Positions 26,706-34,474 of a DNA stretch of 64,000 nucleotides are shown piece after piece. The translations under genes and the position numbers were made by a program. A model generated the notes under the pieces. The model saw only the letters and a program-made list of their open reading frames with translations, did no database searches and was not told where the DNA came from. How positions within the stretch are numbered: position 1 is the first letter of the stretch; each line of letters begins with the position of its first letter. Source of the DNA: Flavobacteriales bacterium (lineage in GTDB: Bacteria; Bacteroidota; Bacteroidia; Flavobacteriales_F; PHOS-HE28); assembly GCA_016717225.1 (NCBI GenBank), contig JADKGB010000015.1, positions 1 through 64,000 of the forward strand, read 5' to 3'.

Positions 26706-28942
26706 GGCGTTGGTGGGTGTTGTTTTCTCTTGAAAGTGTGGCGGAAACCGCCGTAGATCATCGCTCCTTGGGTGGGTCCCCAGATCATCGACGCGTCAAA
26801 GTACGGGCCAAAGGGATCCTCTGGCGCAATGATCTGGCGTGTCTGTGTGCTGCTCGTAAGGTTCTCTCCTCCGAGATAGATCTCCAAATGACCTAGCACA
26901 CAGGTGATCTGCGCGTTCAACGTGGCATAGGCCGGGGATCGCGACGGAAGGGTGTATTCCGAAGGATTACCTGCTGTGGAAGGAAGGCGTGCTGTCCCGA
27001 AAATATTGGTGAACACATCGAAGCGCCAATGGTCGTTCCGGCTCTCGTATGCCAGGTCCACAAGGCCTCGGTGCATTGGTGTGAATGGCCGTTCGCGCAG
27101 TACGCCATCATACGTGGAGCGCACATCGTACCAACGGTAGCTCACCTTACCCTGGAGTGTGCGGCTGAGTTCCATTTGAACATCGGCAAGCAGGCTGTTG
27201 GCATAACTGCTTCCGTCCAACATGTAGATCGCCAATGTTCTCGGGCTCCGGTCCAGATCAGCCACCACCTGATCGGTGAATTCGCTGCGGTACACATCGA
27301 GCGTGAACGCCCACTTCTTCCTGAACCACTTCCACTTGTGCAGCAACGACGCCCCGAAGTTCCATGAGCGTTCCATGCCCAAGAGCCCTTCGACCACCAC
27401 ATTGCGTGAACTGGCCAGTGCACTCGCATTCTCCACCAACGGGTTCGCGCTCCGGAACCCATGACCAGCGGAAAGGCGCAAAGCCGTGAGTGGGCCGAGG
27501 TCGTATTTCACATGCAACCGCGGCGAGACCGTGTTCCCATATGCACTGTTGAAATCCCCACGCACCCCGGCCACTATGGTGAAGCGGTTCCGTGAACGGG
27601 TGTATTCCGCGAATACGCCGGGCATACGCTCGACGCGGCTGAAGGCACTGTCTTGGAAAGACTCCTTGTACGCGTCGTACTGGAAACTCCCACCGGTCTT
27701 GACCTGGTCGTTCCCTTTACCGATCAGTTGTTGGTACACGACATTCGCATATCCACTAAGCTGCGCCCCTTCGTACCCACGGTCACCGAAGTTGGACGAG
27801 ACCGTATGGTTGCGGAACGAGGTGAGGATGCCGATACTCTTGGTACTGTCGCGCAGGATCCAGCCGTTCTTGGCGATCACATCGCCCATCTCGTTCTTGA
27901 TACCCACGTTGTAATGCCTGCCACCGGGTCCTTCGCCCCGTACATGTGCGTCGGTGTTCCCACCATCGCGCCGGTCGGTCACATAGCGGGCGATCACTTG
28001 TGTTGTGCGTTTTCCACGTTGCTGCAGCCACCTGTCGATGATGTTGAAACGGCGGCTTAGCGGTTGATCGCGGAAGCCGTCGTTGTTGTCGTCCATGTCC
28101 CGCTGGTTCAAGCTGCCTTGCACCATGATCAAATTATCACCCGCCTTCCCCAGCCGCTGTGCCGTGTTCACGTTCAGCTCAGTGCGGCCCTGGTTGTTCA
28201 CGTAGAAGTTGGTGAATAGCGGATCCGCATCGCTGGGGCTTACCAAGCACAGGTCAATCTGGCCGGTCATCGCGTTCGGCCCGTTCACCGCAGTGCCGAT
28301 GCCTTTGCTCACATTGATCGAGTTGATCCATGGGCCTGGAATGAGGGTGAGCCCGTAGTTGCTGCTGAGCCCACGGATGAAAGGAATGTTTTCCACGCTT
28401 ATCTGCGCGTACTTGCCATCGAGCCCTAACATGCGGATCGTCTTCGCACCGCTGATCGCATCACTGTAGCTAACATCCACCGTTGCGTTGCTCTCGAAGC
28501 TCTCGCTCAGGTCGCAGCAAGCGGCACGTTTCAGTTCTTTTGCTCCGATGCGTTCGGTCGCTTCCGTCGTGCGCAGGCTCAATTGGTTGCCGCTTTGGCG
28601 TTGCACCACTTCAGCAGCGTTCAATTCTGTCAACGCTTCGAGCAAGATGATATTCCCCGGGGAAGGAGCCACCAGTTCCGTTGTATCGGTGCTGAAGCCC
28701 ATAGCCGTGGTTACGATCTTGACAGGAAGGTTCCAAGGTGCTGTCACAGCAAATCGCCCTTGGTCGTCGCTAGTTCCAGTGATGCCTGTTTCGAGTATGA
28801 GCAGGGAAGCGAACGGAACTGGACTCCGCTTGCCGTCCGGAGTTTGGCCTAAAACGGTCCCGGCGATATTCGGGCCGTCCTGTGCGCGCACCATGCACAG
28901 GGTGAGTTGGATCAGGAAAAGAAGAAGTGTTCTTGGATTCAA
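26702..28942 (-). CDS. TonB-dependent receptor, probably metal-related
   Basis: Outer-membrane active transporter of about 746 residues: signal peptide (NPRTLLLFLIQLTLCMVRAQ), carboxypeptidase-like regulatory domain (residues about 25-105), plug domain (IRMLGLDGKYAQISVENIPF, INSINVSKGIGTAVNGPNAM) and a 22-strand-type barrel ending FGPYFDASMIWGPTQGAMIY plus GGFRHTFKR. Siderophore or vitamin specificity is not evident; neighbours (HMA protein, Cys-rich HYC_CC_PP-type protein) point to copper or another soft metal. The open frame extends to a GTG at 28987; the TTG at 28940-28942 was chosen since it directly precedes a normal signal peptide, but the start is uncertain. Two Cys (ACCDLSES) lie just before the plug. 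Confidence 0.88.
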   Translation of the reverse strand: MNPRTLLLFLIQLTLCMVRAQDGPNIAGTVLGQTPDGKRSPVPFASLLILETGITGTSDDQGRFAVTAPWNLPVKIVTTAMGFSTDTTELVAPSPGNIILLEALTELNAAEVVQRQSGNQLSLRTTEATERIGAKELKRAACCDLSESFESNATVDVSYSDAISGAKTIRMLGLDGKYAQISVENIPFIRGLSSNYGLTLIPGPWINSINVSKGIGTAVNGPNAMTGQIDLCLVSPSDADPLFTNFYVNNQGRTELNVNTAQRLGKAGDNLIMVQGSLNQRDMDDNNDGFRDQPLSRRFNIIDRWLQQRGKRTTQVIARYVTDRRDGGNTDAHVRGEGPGGRHYNVGIKNEMGDVIAKNGWILRDSTKSIGILTSFRNHTVSSNFGDRGYEGAQLSGYANVVYQQLIGKGNDQVKTGGSFQYDAYKESFQDSAFSRVERMPGVFAEYTRSRNRFTIVAGVRGDFNSAYGNTVSPRLHVKYDLGPLTALRLSAGHGFRSANPLVENASALASSRNVVVEGLLGMERSWNFGASLLHKWKWFRKKWAFTLDVYRSEFTDQVVADLDRSPRTLAIYMLDGSSYANSLLADVQMELSRTLQGKVSYRWYDVRSTYDGVLRERPFTPMHRGLVDLAYESRNDHWRFDVFTNIFGTARLPSTAGNPSEYTLPSRSPAYATLNAQITCVLGHLEIYLGGENLTSSTQTRQIIAPEDPFGPYFDASMIWGPTQGAMIYGGFRHTFKRKQHPPTP

Positions 28943-29015
28943 AGGGTAAGGATCATCCGGTGGATAGAAGAGGGACCAGCGCAGCACTGATGCAACGCGA
29001 ATACGGGAACCCCGA

Positions 29016-29417
29016 TCAGATCCGGAAGGAGCACAACTGGCTCAAGCGCTCCAATACATAGAGCGGTGGTGGCCGTTCCGATCCGCGATCGGTTGGCGTA
29101 CGCAGGTCCACGACATGGGAGTTGGAAGCACCAGATGAATAGAGCAGTACTACAGGTAATTGAAAAGCGACTTGGTGTTCAGCGTTGAATTCTGCCCGTT
29201 GCGTGGCGGCTTCTTGGAATTCGCAACAAATAGCCTGAATACTGGCCCCTTCCTGTTGGTCCCTATCCGGACAACAATCCTCCGCATGACCAATGCTCAA
29301 CACCGTGTGCCCGCCATTCACGCACGTCATGCGAACAACTGCCGGCATAGCTGATGATGTCAGAAGCAGCAATGCTGCAAGAGCGGAGAACCATTGGCGA
29401 ACGCGCACGTTTTTCAT
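29016..29417 (-). CDS. Small secreted Cys-rich protein of HYC_CC_PP type
   Basis: A 133-residue protein from ATG 29415-29417. A signal sequence (RQWFSALAALLLLTSSAMPAV) precedes paired cysteines (MTCVNGGHTVLSIGH, EDCCPD, AICCEF) and a C-terminal PPPLYVLERLSQLC, the arrangement of the HYC_CC_PP family found next to TonB-dependent receptors in Bacteroidota. Metal binding is inferred from the Cys/His content. TACTTTCG at 29427-29434 lies 10 bp upstream of this ATG, which would make the message nearly leaderless and argues against the longer reading from 29513. First gene of the operon with the receptor and HMA protein. Confidence 0.75.
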   Translation of the reverse strand: MKNVRVRQWFSALAALLLLTSSAMPAVVRMTCVNGGHTVLSIGHAEDCCPDRDQQEGASIQAICCEFQEAATQRAEFNAEHQVAFQLPVVLLYSSGASNSHVVDLRTPTDRGSERPPPLYVLERLSQLCSFRI

Positions 29418-29426
29418 ACCGGTATG

Positions 29427-29434
29427 CGAAAGTA
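29427..29434 (-). promoter_or_regulatory. Candidate -7 element, TACTTTCG, of the metal-linked operon
   Basis: Seven of eight matches to TAnnTTTG on the minus strand, 10 bp from the ATG at 29417. No TTG at 19 bp. It supports the shorter start of the Cys-rich protein. Confidence 0.4.
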
Positions 29435-29568
29435 GGCGGGTGAGCGGGCGGTGGGGTGACATACCCAAACTGTTATTGCCAAGTCTTGTGATCTTGTGAT
29501 AGGCTTTTCGCATGCCCTCATTGTTATGGCCATCACGTGCTACCGCACTGCCCCTCTACCTTTGTTCC

Positions 29569-30183
29569 ATGGAGACCGCCACGAAACAACCGCCCGTTAC
29601 CGTCTATGCCGAGATGACGCCCAACCCCGCCACCATGCGTTATGTGGCCAGCCGTATGTTGGTGCCCGACGGTCGAATGGTGGAGTTCCGCACCCCTGAC
29701 GAAGCCGAAGCGGTGAGCCCATTGGCCGGACATGTCTTCAACCTTCCATTCGTGACCGGTGTGTTCATTAGTGGCAATTTCATCACCGTTACCAAGAATG
29801 ATTCCATCACGTGGGATCTGGTCCAGTTGGAATTGCGTGAGTACATCCAGGAGTATTTGAACATTGATGGCCGCATTGTGAACTCCGATGCTCCCGCTCA
29901 AGCCATGGCCGATGCCAACGAACGCGCCGTCACCCACGCCGAACCAACCGACGATACCGAACGCCAGATCATCTCCGTGATCGATGAGTACGTGAGCCCC
30001 ACGGTTGCAGGCGATGGTGGGCATATCGCATTTCGTTCCTTCAAAGATGGTGTGGTGGCAGTGGATCTTCGGGGCTCGTGCAGTGGCTGCCCTAGCAGCA
30101 TGGTTACCCTCAAGGGTGGCATCGAGAACCTGCTGCGGCAAATGGTGCCCGGCGTGAAGGAGGTTGTGGCTGTGGAGTTGTAG
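29569..30183 (+). CDS. NifU/Nfu-type iron-sulfur cluster scaffold
   Basis: Carrier that receives and delivers Fe-S clusters. 204 residues from ATG 29569: an Nfu N-terminal domain (VTVYAEMTPNPATMRYVASR, SPLAGHVFNLPFVTGVFISG) and a C-terminal NifU-like domain with the cluster-binding CxxC in DLRGSCSGCPSSMVTLKGG. The longer reading from 29512 is rejected because METATKQPPV begins just before the conserved domain. No other Fe-S assembly genes are adjacent. Confidence 0.93.
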   Translation: METATKQPPVTVYAEMTPNPATMRYVASRMLVPDGRMVEFRTPDEAEAVSPLAGHVFNLPFVTGVFISGNFITVTKNDSITWDLVQLELREYIQEYLNIDGRIVNSDAPAQAMADANERAVTHAEPTDDTERQIISVIDEYVSPTVAGDGGHIAFRSFKDGVVAVDLRGSCSGCPSSMVTLKGGIENLLRQMVPGVKEVVAVEL

Positions 30184-30246
30184 TTTTTCCAATGGCCGTG
30201 TGCATTCCAGCACACGCCCGCATCTTATGGTCAAATCCCCTTGATC

Positions 30247-30969
30247 ATGAGAACCTGGATACTGAGTACGACACTCTCCATGGGAGTGTGCATGCAACTG
30301 ATGGCACAGAATTTCGGCGCGATACAAGGCCGGTTGTTCGACGAACGCAAGGAGTCCATCCCGTTCACCGAGATCACCGCAGTTCAGGGGGAGAACCGGT
30401 TTCACACCCAAAGTGACGAAGACGGCCGCTTTATCTTGAAGCCATTGCCTCCCGGCGCATACGACGTGCGTGTGGTGGCGTTGAATGTCGATCGCACGTT
30501 CGAGGCTGTGATCGTGAATCCGGACAATATCACCAGGATGGGTGATCTGGTATTGAACGCATCCAAGGTGATCGGTGACGTGGTTGTGGAACGTGGAAGG
30601 TGGATGCCCAAGCTGATCGATGTCGATAATCCGAGTGTTGCCAAGCTGTTCCACACTGATTTCAAGCGCAACCCCGATCGCAAGAACCCTGTGGAGATGA
30701 TCAGTGGCAGTGTGCCTGGTGTGTACAAAAGCCCCAACGGCGACGGTCTCTTTTTTCGCGGATCCCGCAGCGAGAACATGTGCTACTTCGTGGATGGCGT
30801 GAAGCTGGGTGCATCGTTGAGCGGAGTGCCACCTGACGCGATCAACTCGATCAGTGTGTACACCGGAGGCCTGCCAGCCAAGTACGGTGATGTTACCGGG
30901 GGAGTTGTGGCGATCGAAACGAAGAGTTACTTCGACCTGTACCAGCAGCGCAATGCTGGGGTGCAGTGA
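30247..30969 (+). CDS. Orphan TonB plug protein with carboxypeptidase-like regulatory domain and no barrel
   Basis: A complete 240-residue protein with signal peptide (RTWILSTTLSMGVCMQLMAQ), a carboxypeptidase-like regulatory beta-sandwich (about residues 22-95; IQGRLFDERKESIPFTEITA, DEDGRFILKPLPPGAYDV) and a TonB-receptor plug domain (about 130-225; LFFRGSRSENMCYFVDGVKL, SISVYTGGLPAKYGDVTGGV, VAIETKSYF). It stops right after the plug; no barrel is encoded downstream in any frame, the next gene being a sigma factor 14 bp later. It may be a periplasmic or surface signalling module rather than a transporter (inference). Start ATG 30247 rather than TTG 30241. Confidence 0.85.
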   Translation: MRTWILSTTLSMGVCMQLMAQNFGAIQGRLFDERKESIPFTEITAVQGENRFHTQSDEDGRFILKPLPPGAYDVRVVALNVDRTFEAVIVNPDNITRMGDLVLNASKVIGDVVVERGRWMPKLIDVDNPSVAKLFHTDFKRNPDRKNPVEMISGSVPGVYKSPNGDGLFFRGSRSENMCYFVDGVKLGASLSGVPPDAINSISVYTGGLPAKYGDVTGGVVAIETKSYFDLYQQRNAGVQ

Positions 30970-30983
30970 TCCGATGATCTGAA

Positions 30984-31559
30984 ATGTTCCTCCGAAGGAA
31001 GACGATCGAAGCGTTGAGCGACGAGGATCTGGTGGCCAACGTGAAAAACGGCCAGCAGGCCTCGCTCGCCGCGTTATGGGACCGGTACGCGCATTTGCTT
31101 TTCGGGGTGAGCATGAAGTATCTGAAAGACACAGAGCAAGCCAAGGACCTTGTAACGACCTTTTTCGGTGACCTGCTCGGACTTCTCGCCAAACATGATG
31201 TGAAGTCCTTTCGTCCCTGGCTGCACACTGTGGTGCGCAATCGTTGCCTGATGCAATTGCGCAAGCACCGACCCGATGCCCGGTTGGACGATCAGCCAGA
31301 ACCGTTGGAAGAAAGCGCTGACGATGCCGCACTGCACGAGGCAACATTGCAGCAGTTGGAATCAGCCATCACCGAGTTGAATGAAGCGCAACGGGCGTGC
31401 ATCCAATTTTTCTACTTCGAACGACTGAGTTACGAGCAGACTGCCGAACGCACCGGGTTCTCCGTTGAACATGTGCGCAGTCATTTGCAAAATGGGCGGC
31501 GCAATCTGCGTTTGCTTCTAAAACGAGCTCCTCCCGTTGGAGCCGATCGCCATGCTTGA
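30984..31559 (+). CDS. ECF-type sigma-70 family sigma factor
   Basis: A 191-residue RNA polymerase sigma factor with region 2 (ALWDRYAHLLFGVSMKYLKD, EQAKDLVTTFFGDLL) and region 4 helix-turn-helix (LNEAQRACIQFFYFERLSYE, AERTGFSVEHVRSHLQNGRR). Only these two regions are present, as in ECF sigmas. It is preceded by the plug protein gene (14 bp) and overlaps the start of the next membrane protein gene by 8 bp, so the three are one transcription unit. The regulon is unknown. Confidence 0.92.
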   Translation: MFLRRKTIEALSDEDLVANVKNGQQASLAALWDRYAHLLFGVSMKYLKDTEQAKDLVTTFFGDLLGLLAKHDVKSFRPWLHTVVRNRCLMQLRKHRPDARLDDQPEPLEESADDAALHEATLQQLESAITELNEAQRACIQFFYFERLSYEQTAERTGFSVEHVRSHLQNGRRNLRLLLKRAPPVGADRHA

Positions 31560-32652
31560 CAGAACGACCGATAACCCGTTCATGCCTCAAGGGCCGGTCA
31601 GCCCGGCTCAAGCTGAGCGTTATTTGCGGGGTGAGCTTACACCAAGCGAACAGCACGCCATCGAGCGGAACATGGAAGGTGATCCATTGTTGAGTGATGC
31701 CTTGGATGGTTTGCGTTTGCCCGGTGCTCTCGCGACGATGAAGGGAATGGGCGAACTCCGGGATGGTGTGGGACGATCGTGGGGGAAATCCGGTTTGATC
31801 GCAGGTGTTTCGATCTTGGTGGTGGTCATCTCGGTCTGGTATTTCAGCCGAAATGGAGGGGCTCGACCAGCGCTGACTACCGTTGCCTTGGTGGAGACTG
31901 TTGCTGTGCCTATCTCACCGGCCGAGCAAGTGGCATTCGCCGAGGAACTTGACCAGGCTATCGCGTTGCCCGAATCGCTGAGATCGGCGTTTCGTGGTAG
32001 CGACCGATTTGTGCAAACCGATGATGCGGAGGTGACCGTTTCCAGAGAAGACACTCCTGCCCGTGTAGAGACGATCCTTGTAGCGCCTGTGCCATTGCCA
32101 CCGATCGAATACGAGAAACCGAAAACAACCGCCGTACCTGCTCATTCGCGCAAGCTGATGTTCTTCTTCGACCTGAAACTGGTTCACCCGCAAGAGCTTT
32201 ATCAGGTCGATCCTGTAGTGGAATTGGCGGGCGGCTCGGTGGATGCCCGGTTCAGCGATGCACAGGCCAAAGCTGAAGCGGGTCGTACCGATCATGCCGT
32301 ACCGTACGACCGCTTCTTCGATACGGCCATCGGCAAATTCGCCCGTGGCGATCGGCAGGGCTGTTTGGAGGACATGTTCCTTGTGCTGGAGGAGTATCCG
32401 GAGGATGTGAACGCTCTTTTCTATGCCGGGCTCTGCTGCTATGATCTAGGACTGTTCCCACGTGCTGTGAACTTGCTGGACCGCGCGCAGCATCATTCAA
32501 TTGAAACGTTCGCGGAAGAGGCTGAATGGTACCACGCCCTCGCAATGGAACGTGCGAACGGTCGCGAGCAGGCTTTGGTATTTCTGAATGCGGTGGTAGA
32601 ACGGGATGGGTTCTATTCAGGGAGGGCACGTACCCATCTTAGGGAAAAGTAG
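31552..32652 (+). CDS. Single-pass membrane protein, candidate anti-sigma factor with TPR-like C-terminus
   Basis: 366 residues from ATG 31552. The N-terminus is cytoplasmic-type and acidic (QAERYLRGELTPSEQHAIER, NMEGDPLLSDALDGL), as in Bacteroidota anti-sigma proteins encoded after ECF sigma genes; one membrane helix follows (GLIAGVSILVVVISVWYF), then a variable periplasmic linker and a C-terminal TPR-like domain (YDRFFDTAIGKFARGDRQGC, DVNALFYAGLCCYDLGLF). No zinc-binding HxxxCxxC motif is seen. Function as anti-sigma factor is inferred from the 8-bp overlap with the sigma gene and the topology. Confidence 0.8.
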   Translation: MLDRTTDNPFMPQGPVSPAQAERYLRGELTPSEQHAIERNMEGDPLLSDALDGLRLPGALATMKGMGELRDGVGRSWGKSGLIAGVSILVVVISVWYFSRNGGARPALTTVALVETVAVPISPAEQVAFAEELDQAIALPESLRSAFRGSDRFVQTDDAEVTVSREDTPARVETILVAPVPLPPIEYEKPKTTAVPAHSRKLMFFFDLKLVHPQELYQVDPVVELAGGSVDARFSDAQAKAEAGRTDHAVPYDRFFDTAIGKFARGDRQGCLEDMFLVLEEYPEDVNALFYAGLCCYDLGLFPRAVNLLDRAQHHSIETFAEEAEWYHALAMERANGREQALVFLNAVVERDGFYSGRARTHLREK

Positions 32653-32653
32653 A

Positions 32654-32685
32654 AGCCCCTCCCTGCCTTGCGGCGGAGAAGGGCT
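32654..32685. terminator. Bidirectional hairpin between convergent genes
   Basis: agccc-ctcc (32654-32662) pairs with ggag-aa-gggct (about 32675-32685), giving a stem with one bulge in the 58-bp gap between the membrane protein gene and rpmA. There is no T-run of note, so termination strength is uncertain. Confidence 0.45.
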
Positions 32686-32710
32686 CTATGAATGATCAGG
32701 AGGGAAAACC

Positions 32711-32980
32711 TCAGCTTGCCGAGGCTTCTGCGGGCACTACGCTCACATAGCTCTTATCGTCGCGCTTGCGGCGGAATACCACCACACCATCAACCAGTGC
32801 GTAGAGGGTATGGTCTACTCCGATACCGACATTGCGGCCGGGGTGGTGTTTGGTACCGCGCTGGCGGACGATGATGTTGCCAGCGATAGCTGCGCTACCA
32901 CCGAAGATCTTCACGCCGAGGCGCTTGCTGTGGCTCTCTCGGCCGTTCTGGGTACTTCCTTCACCTTTCTTGTGTGCCAT
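32711..32980 (-). CDS. rpmA: 50S ribosomal protein L27
   Basis: Ribosomal protein near the peptidyl-transferase centre. 89 residues starting MAHKKGEGSTQNGRESHSKR, with LGVKIFGGSAAIAGNIIVRQ and the conserved HPGRNVGIGVDHTLYAL. The N-terminus is the mature bacterial type without a cleavable leader. It follows rplU by 61 bp, the standard L21-L27 order. Confidence 0.98.
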   Translation of the reverse strand: MAHKKGEGSTQNGRESHSKRLGVKIFGGSAAIAGNIIVRQRGTKHHPGRNVGIGVDHTLYALVDGVVVFRRKRDDKSYVSVVPAEASAS

Positions 32981-33041
32981 TGCTGATAGGGTCTTTCAGG
33001 TTCCGGTTCCGCTCGATCCAGGACCGAGTGGAGCCGAGGTT

Positions 33042-33536
33042 TTACTTCTTGGTGTCTTTTTTCGGAGCCGCTTTCTTCGCTGGTGCCTTTTTGGCTGGTG
33101 CCTTTTTCGCTGGCGCTTTGACTTCTGCAGCGACCACCTTGATCGCCTTCGCGGCTTTCGGCTTCTCGGCAACAATTACACGCGGTTTTGGAGCGGTGCT
33201 TTTGCTGGCGTCGAACTTCTCACCCTTGCCCAGGATACTCTCGATCCAAAGTTCGGTAAGGTATTGGCGATGGCCGTTCATCTTCTTGTAGCCCTTGCGG
33301 CGCTTCTTCTTGAAGACGAGGATCTTGTCCCCTTTGCCATGGCTCATCACCTTGGCTGCGATGCGGAATCCCTCGACGGTCGGGGTTCCCACGCTCACTT
33401 TGTCACCATTGCTCACGAGCAGCACATTGCCCAGTTCCACATGTTTGCCCTCTTCGGCTTCCATGCGGTGAACTTTCAACTTTTGACCAGCTTTTACTTT
33501 GAATTGCTGGCCTGCGATATCGACAATGGCGTACAT
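33042..33536 (-). CDS. rplU: 50S ribosomal protein L21 with long Ala/Lys/Pro tail
   Basis: Ribosomal protein L21: MYAIVDIAGQQFKVKAGQKL, GDKVSVGTPTVEGFRIAAKV and KVFKKKRRKGYKKMNGHRQY-type core in residues 1-100. At 164 residues it exceeds the usual 100-110 by about 60; the extra part is basic and repetitive (VKAPAKKAPAKKAPAKKA) like the tail of histone H1-type proteins. Such tails occur on L21 in some Bacteroidota; a role in rRNA or DNA binding is only a guess. A well-spaced promoter lies just upstream. Confidence 0.97.
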   Translation of the reverse strand: MYAIVDIAGQQFKVKAGQKLKVHRMEAEEGKHVELGNVLLVSNGDKVSVGTPTVEGFRIAAKVMSHGKGDKILVFKKKRRKGYKKMNGHRQYLTELWIESILGKGEKFDASKSTAPKPRVIVAEKPKAAKAIKVVAAEVKAPAKKAPAKKAPAKKAAPKKDTKK

Positions 33537-33556
33537 AGGTCCTTAGAAATGGGGTG

Positions 33557-33586
33557 CGAAAGTAGCTAAGTTCCCTGAACCGGCAA
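33557..33586 (-). promoter_or_regulatory. rplU-rpmA promoter, TTG-N19-TACTTTCG
   Basis: On the minus strand TTG (33584-33586) is followed after exactly 19 bp by TACTTTCG (33557-33564). This matches the Bacteroidota housekeeping promoter (TTG, about 19 bp, TAnnTTTG) at all but one base. The predicted start site is near 33550, about 14 bp before the rplU ATG. It is the best-formed promoter in the window. Confidence 0.7.
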
Positions 33587-33778
33587 ACGCACACCCTACC
33601 TTTTGCCAAAACCCCTGCTCGTAGGGCGGTTTCGACCTTTCCTCGGCCAGTTAGTTCTCTTCACCCCTCCGTGGAAAATGTTGTGGGACTTTTTACGTTG
33701 ACCAAGGCAACCCTCTTCAACTTGCGCCGTCTACTTGCTGGACCAGCAAGGATGTCCACAACCAATAACCCCAGGTAA

Positions 33779-34240
33779 ATGGAATCGATCACACACATGT
33801 TAGGTGCCCTGCACGACTATATCCACGATGATCTTGAGGTCGGCGACAGTATGTACTATATCGCGGGCTTCTTTATCGTGGTGGGTATAGTAGCTCAATG
33901 GAGGCTGTACGAAAAGGCGGGCCAAAAAGGCTGGACGTGCCTAATACCGGTTTACAATATGATCGTGTTCCTGCGGATCGTGGGTCGCCCGGCCAGTCAC
34001 CTATTGCTCTTTTTGATCCCGGTGGTAGGTCAACTCTATTTCTTGCCCAAAGTGTGGATAGAGACGGCTCAGAGTTTTGGTAAACGCACCATCCTCGACT
34101 ATGTGCTGGTGGTTTTGCTGAACGGCCTTTACATCCTGAATTTGGGGATGAGCTACGATTCCAAATACTTCGGGCCGGTATATGGCAAGGTGATCCCTAC
34201 TACGGGCCACCCCATTAAGCCACGCCCTAGTATGGCATGA
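33779..34240 (+). CDS. DUF5684-like integral membrane protein
   Basis: A 153-residue membrane protein with three to four hydrophobic helices. The segment QWRLYEKAGQKGWTCLIPVYN and MIVFLRIVGRP is the signature of the DUF5684 family, often found fused to or next to signal peptidase I in Bacteroidota; here it stands alone. No function is known. The 242-bp upstream gap contains only the divergent rplU promoter and no clear promoter for this gene. Confidence 0.8.
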   Translation: MESITHMLGALHDYIHDDLEVGDSMYYIAGFFIVVGIVAQWRLYEKAGQKGWTCLIPVYNMIVFLRIVGRPASHLLLFLIPVVGQLYFLPKVWIETAQSFGKRTILDYVLVVLLNGLYILNLGMSYDSKYFGPVYGKVIPTTGHPIKPRPSMA

Positions 34241-34335
34241 TCGGATCCCGGTGCTTGCTCATGGGCTTGTACCAGGGGACGTGGCAGAATGATCCCATCA
34301 AATTCGTTTGTGATATTTTCGTTGGTGATATTGGG

Positions 34336-34355
34336 GGCCACCTTCACAGGTGGCC
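34336..34355 (+). terminator. Hairpin after the DUF5684 gene
   Basis: ggccacc (34336-34342), loop ttcaca, ggtggcc (34349-34355), followed by ttcctcgttct. A perfect 7-bp GC-rich stem in the 234-bp gap between convergent genes. The trailing pyrimidine run is weak. A second degenerate palindrome (ccctctccagtggatagggaga) lies at about 34433-34454 and is related in shape to the repeats at 50.4-50.7 kb. Confidence 0.5.
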
Positions 34356-34474
34356 TTCCTCGTTCTGAACAGTTCGTTGGGTCAGTGGACCTTTTCAGAA
34401 TTCGGCCTTGCCTGTTCGACTTCACCCTATATCCCTCTCCAGTGGATAGGGAGAAGAGGAATACTCAAGGAGGT

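Noticed and set aside
29533..31347. 604-codon open frame on the minus strand
   Set aside because: Antisense to the Nfu, plug and sigma genes; composed of His/Gly-rich noise produced by the codon bias of those genes.
33650..33760. Possible origin: gtggaaaa, ttgtgg and gtccacaa words near the DUF5684 gene
   Set aside because: None is a full DnaA box (TTATCCACA), there is no AT-rich unwinding region, and no dnaA or skew evidence.
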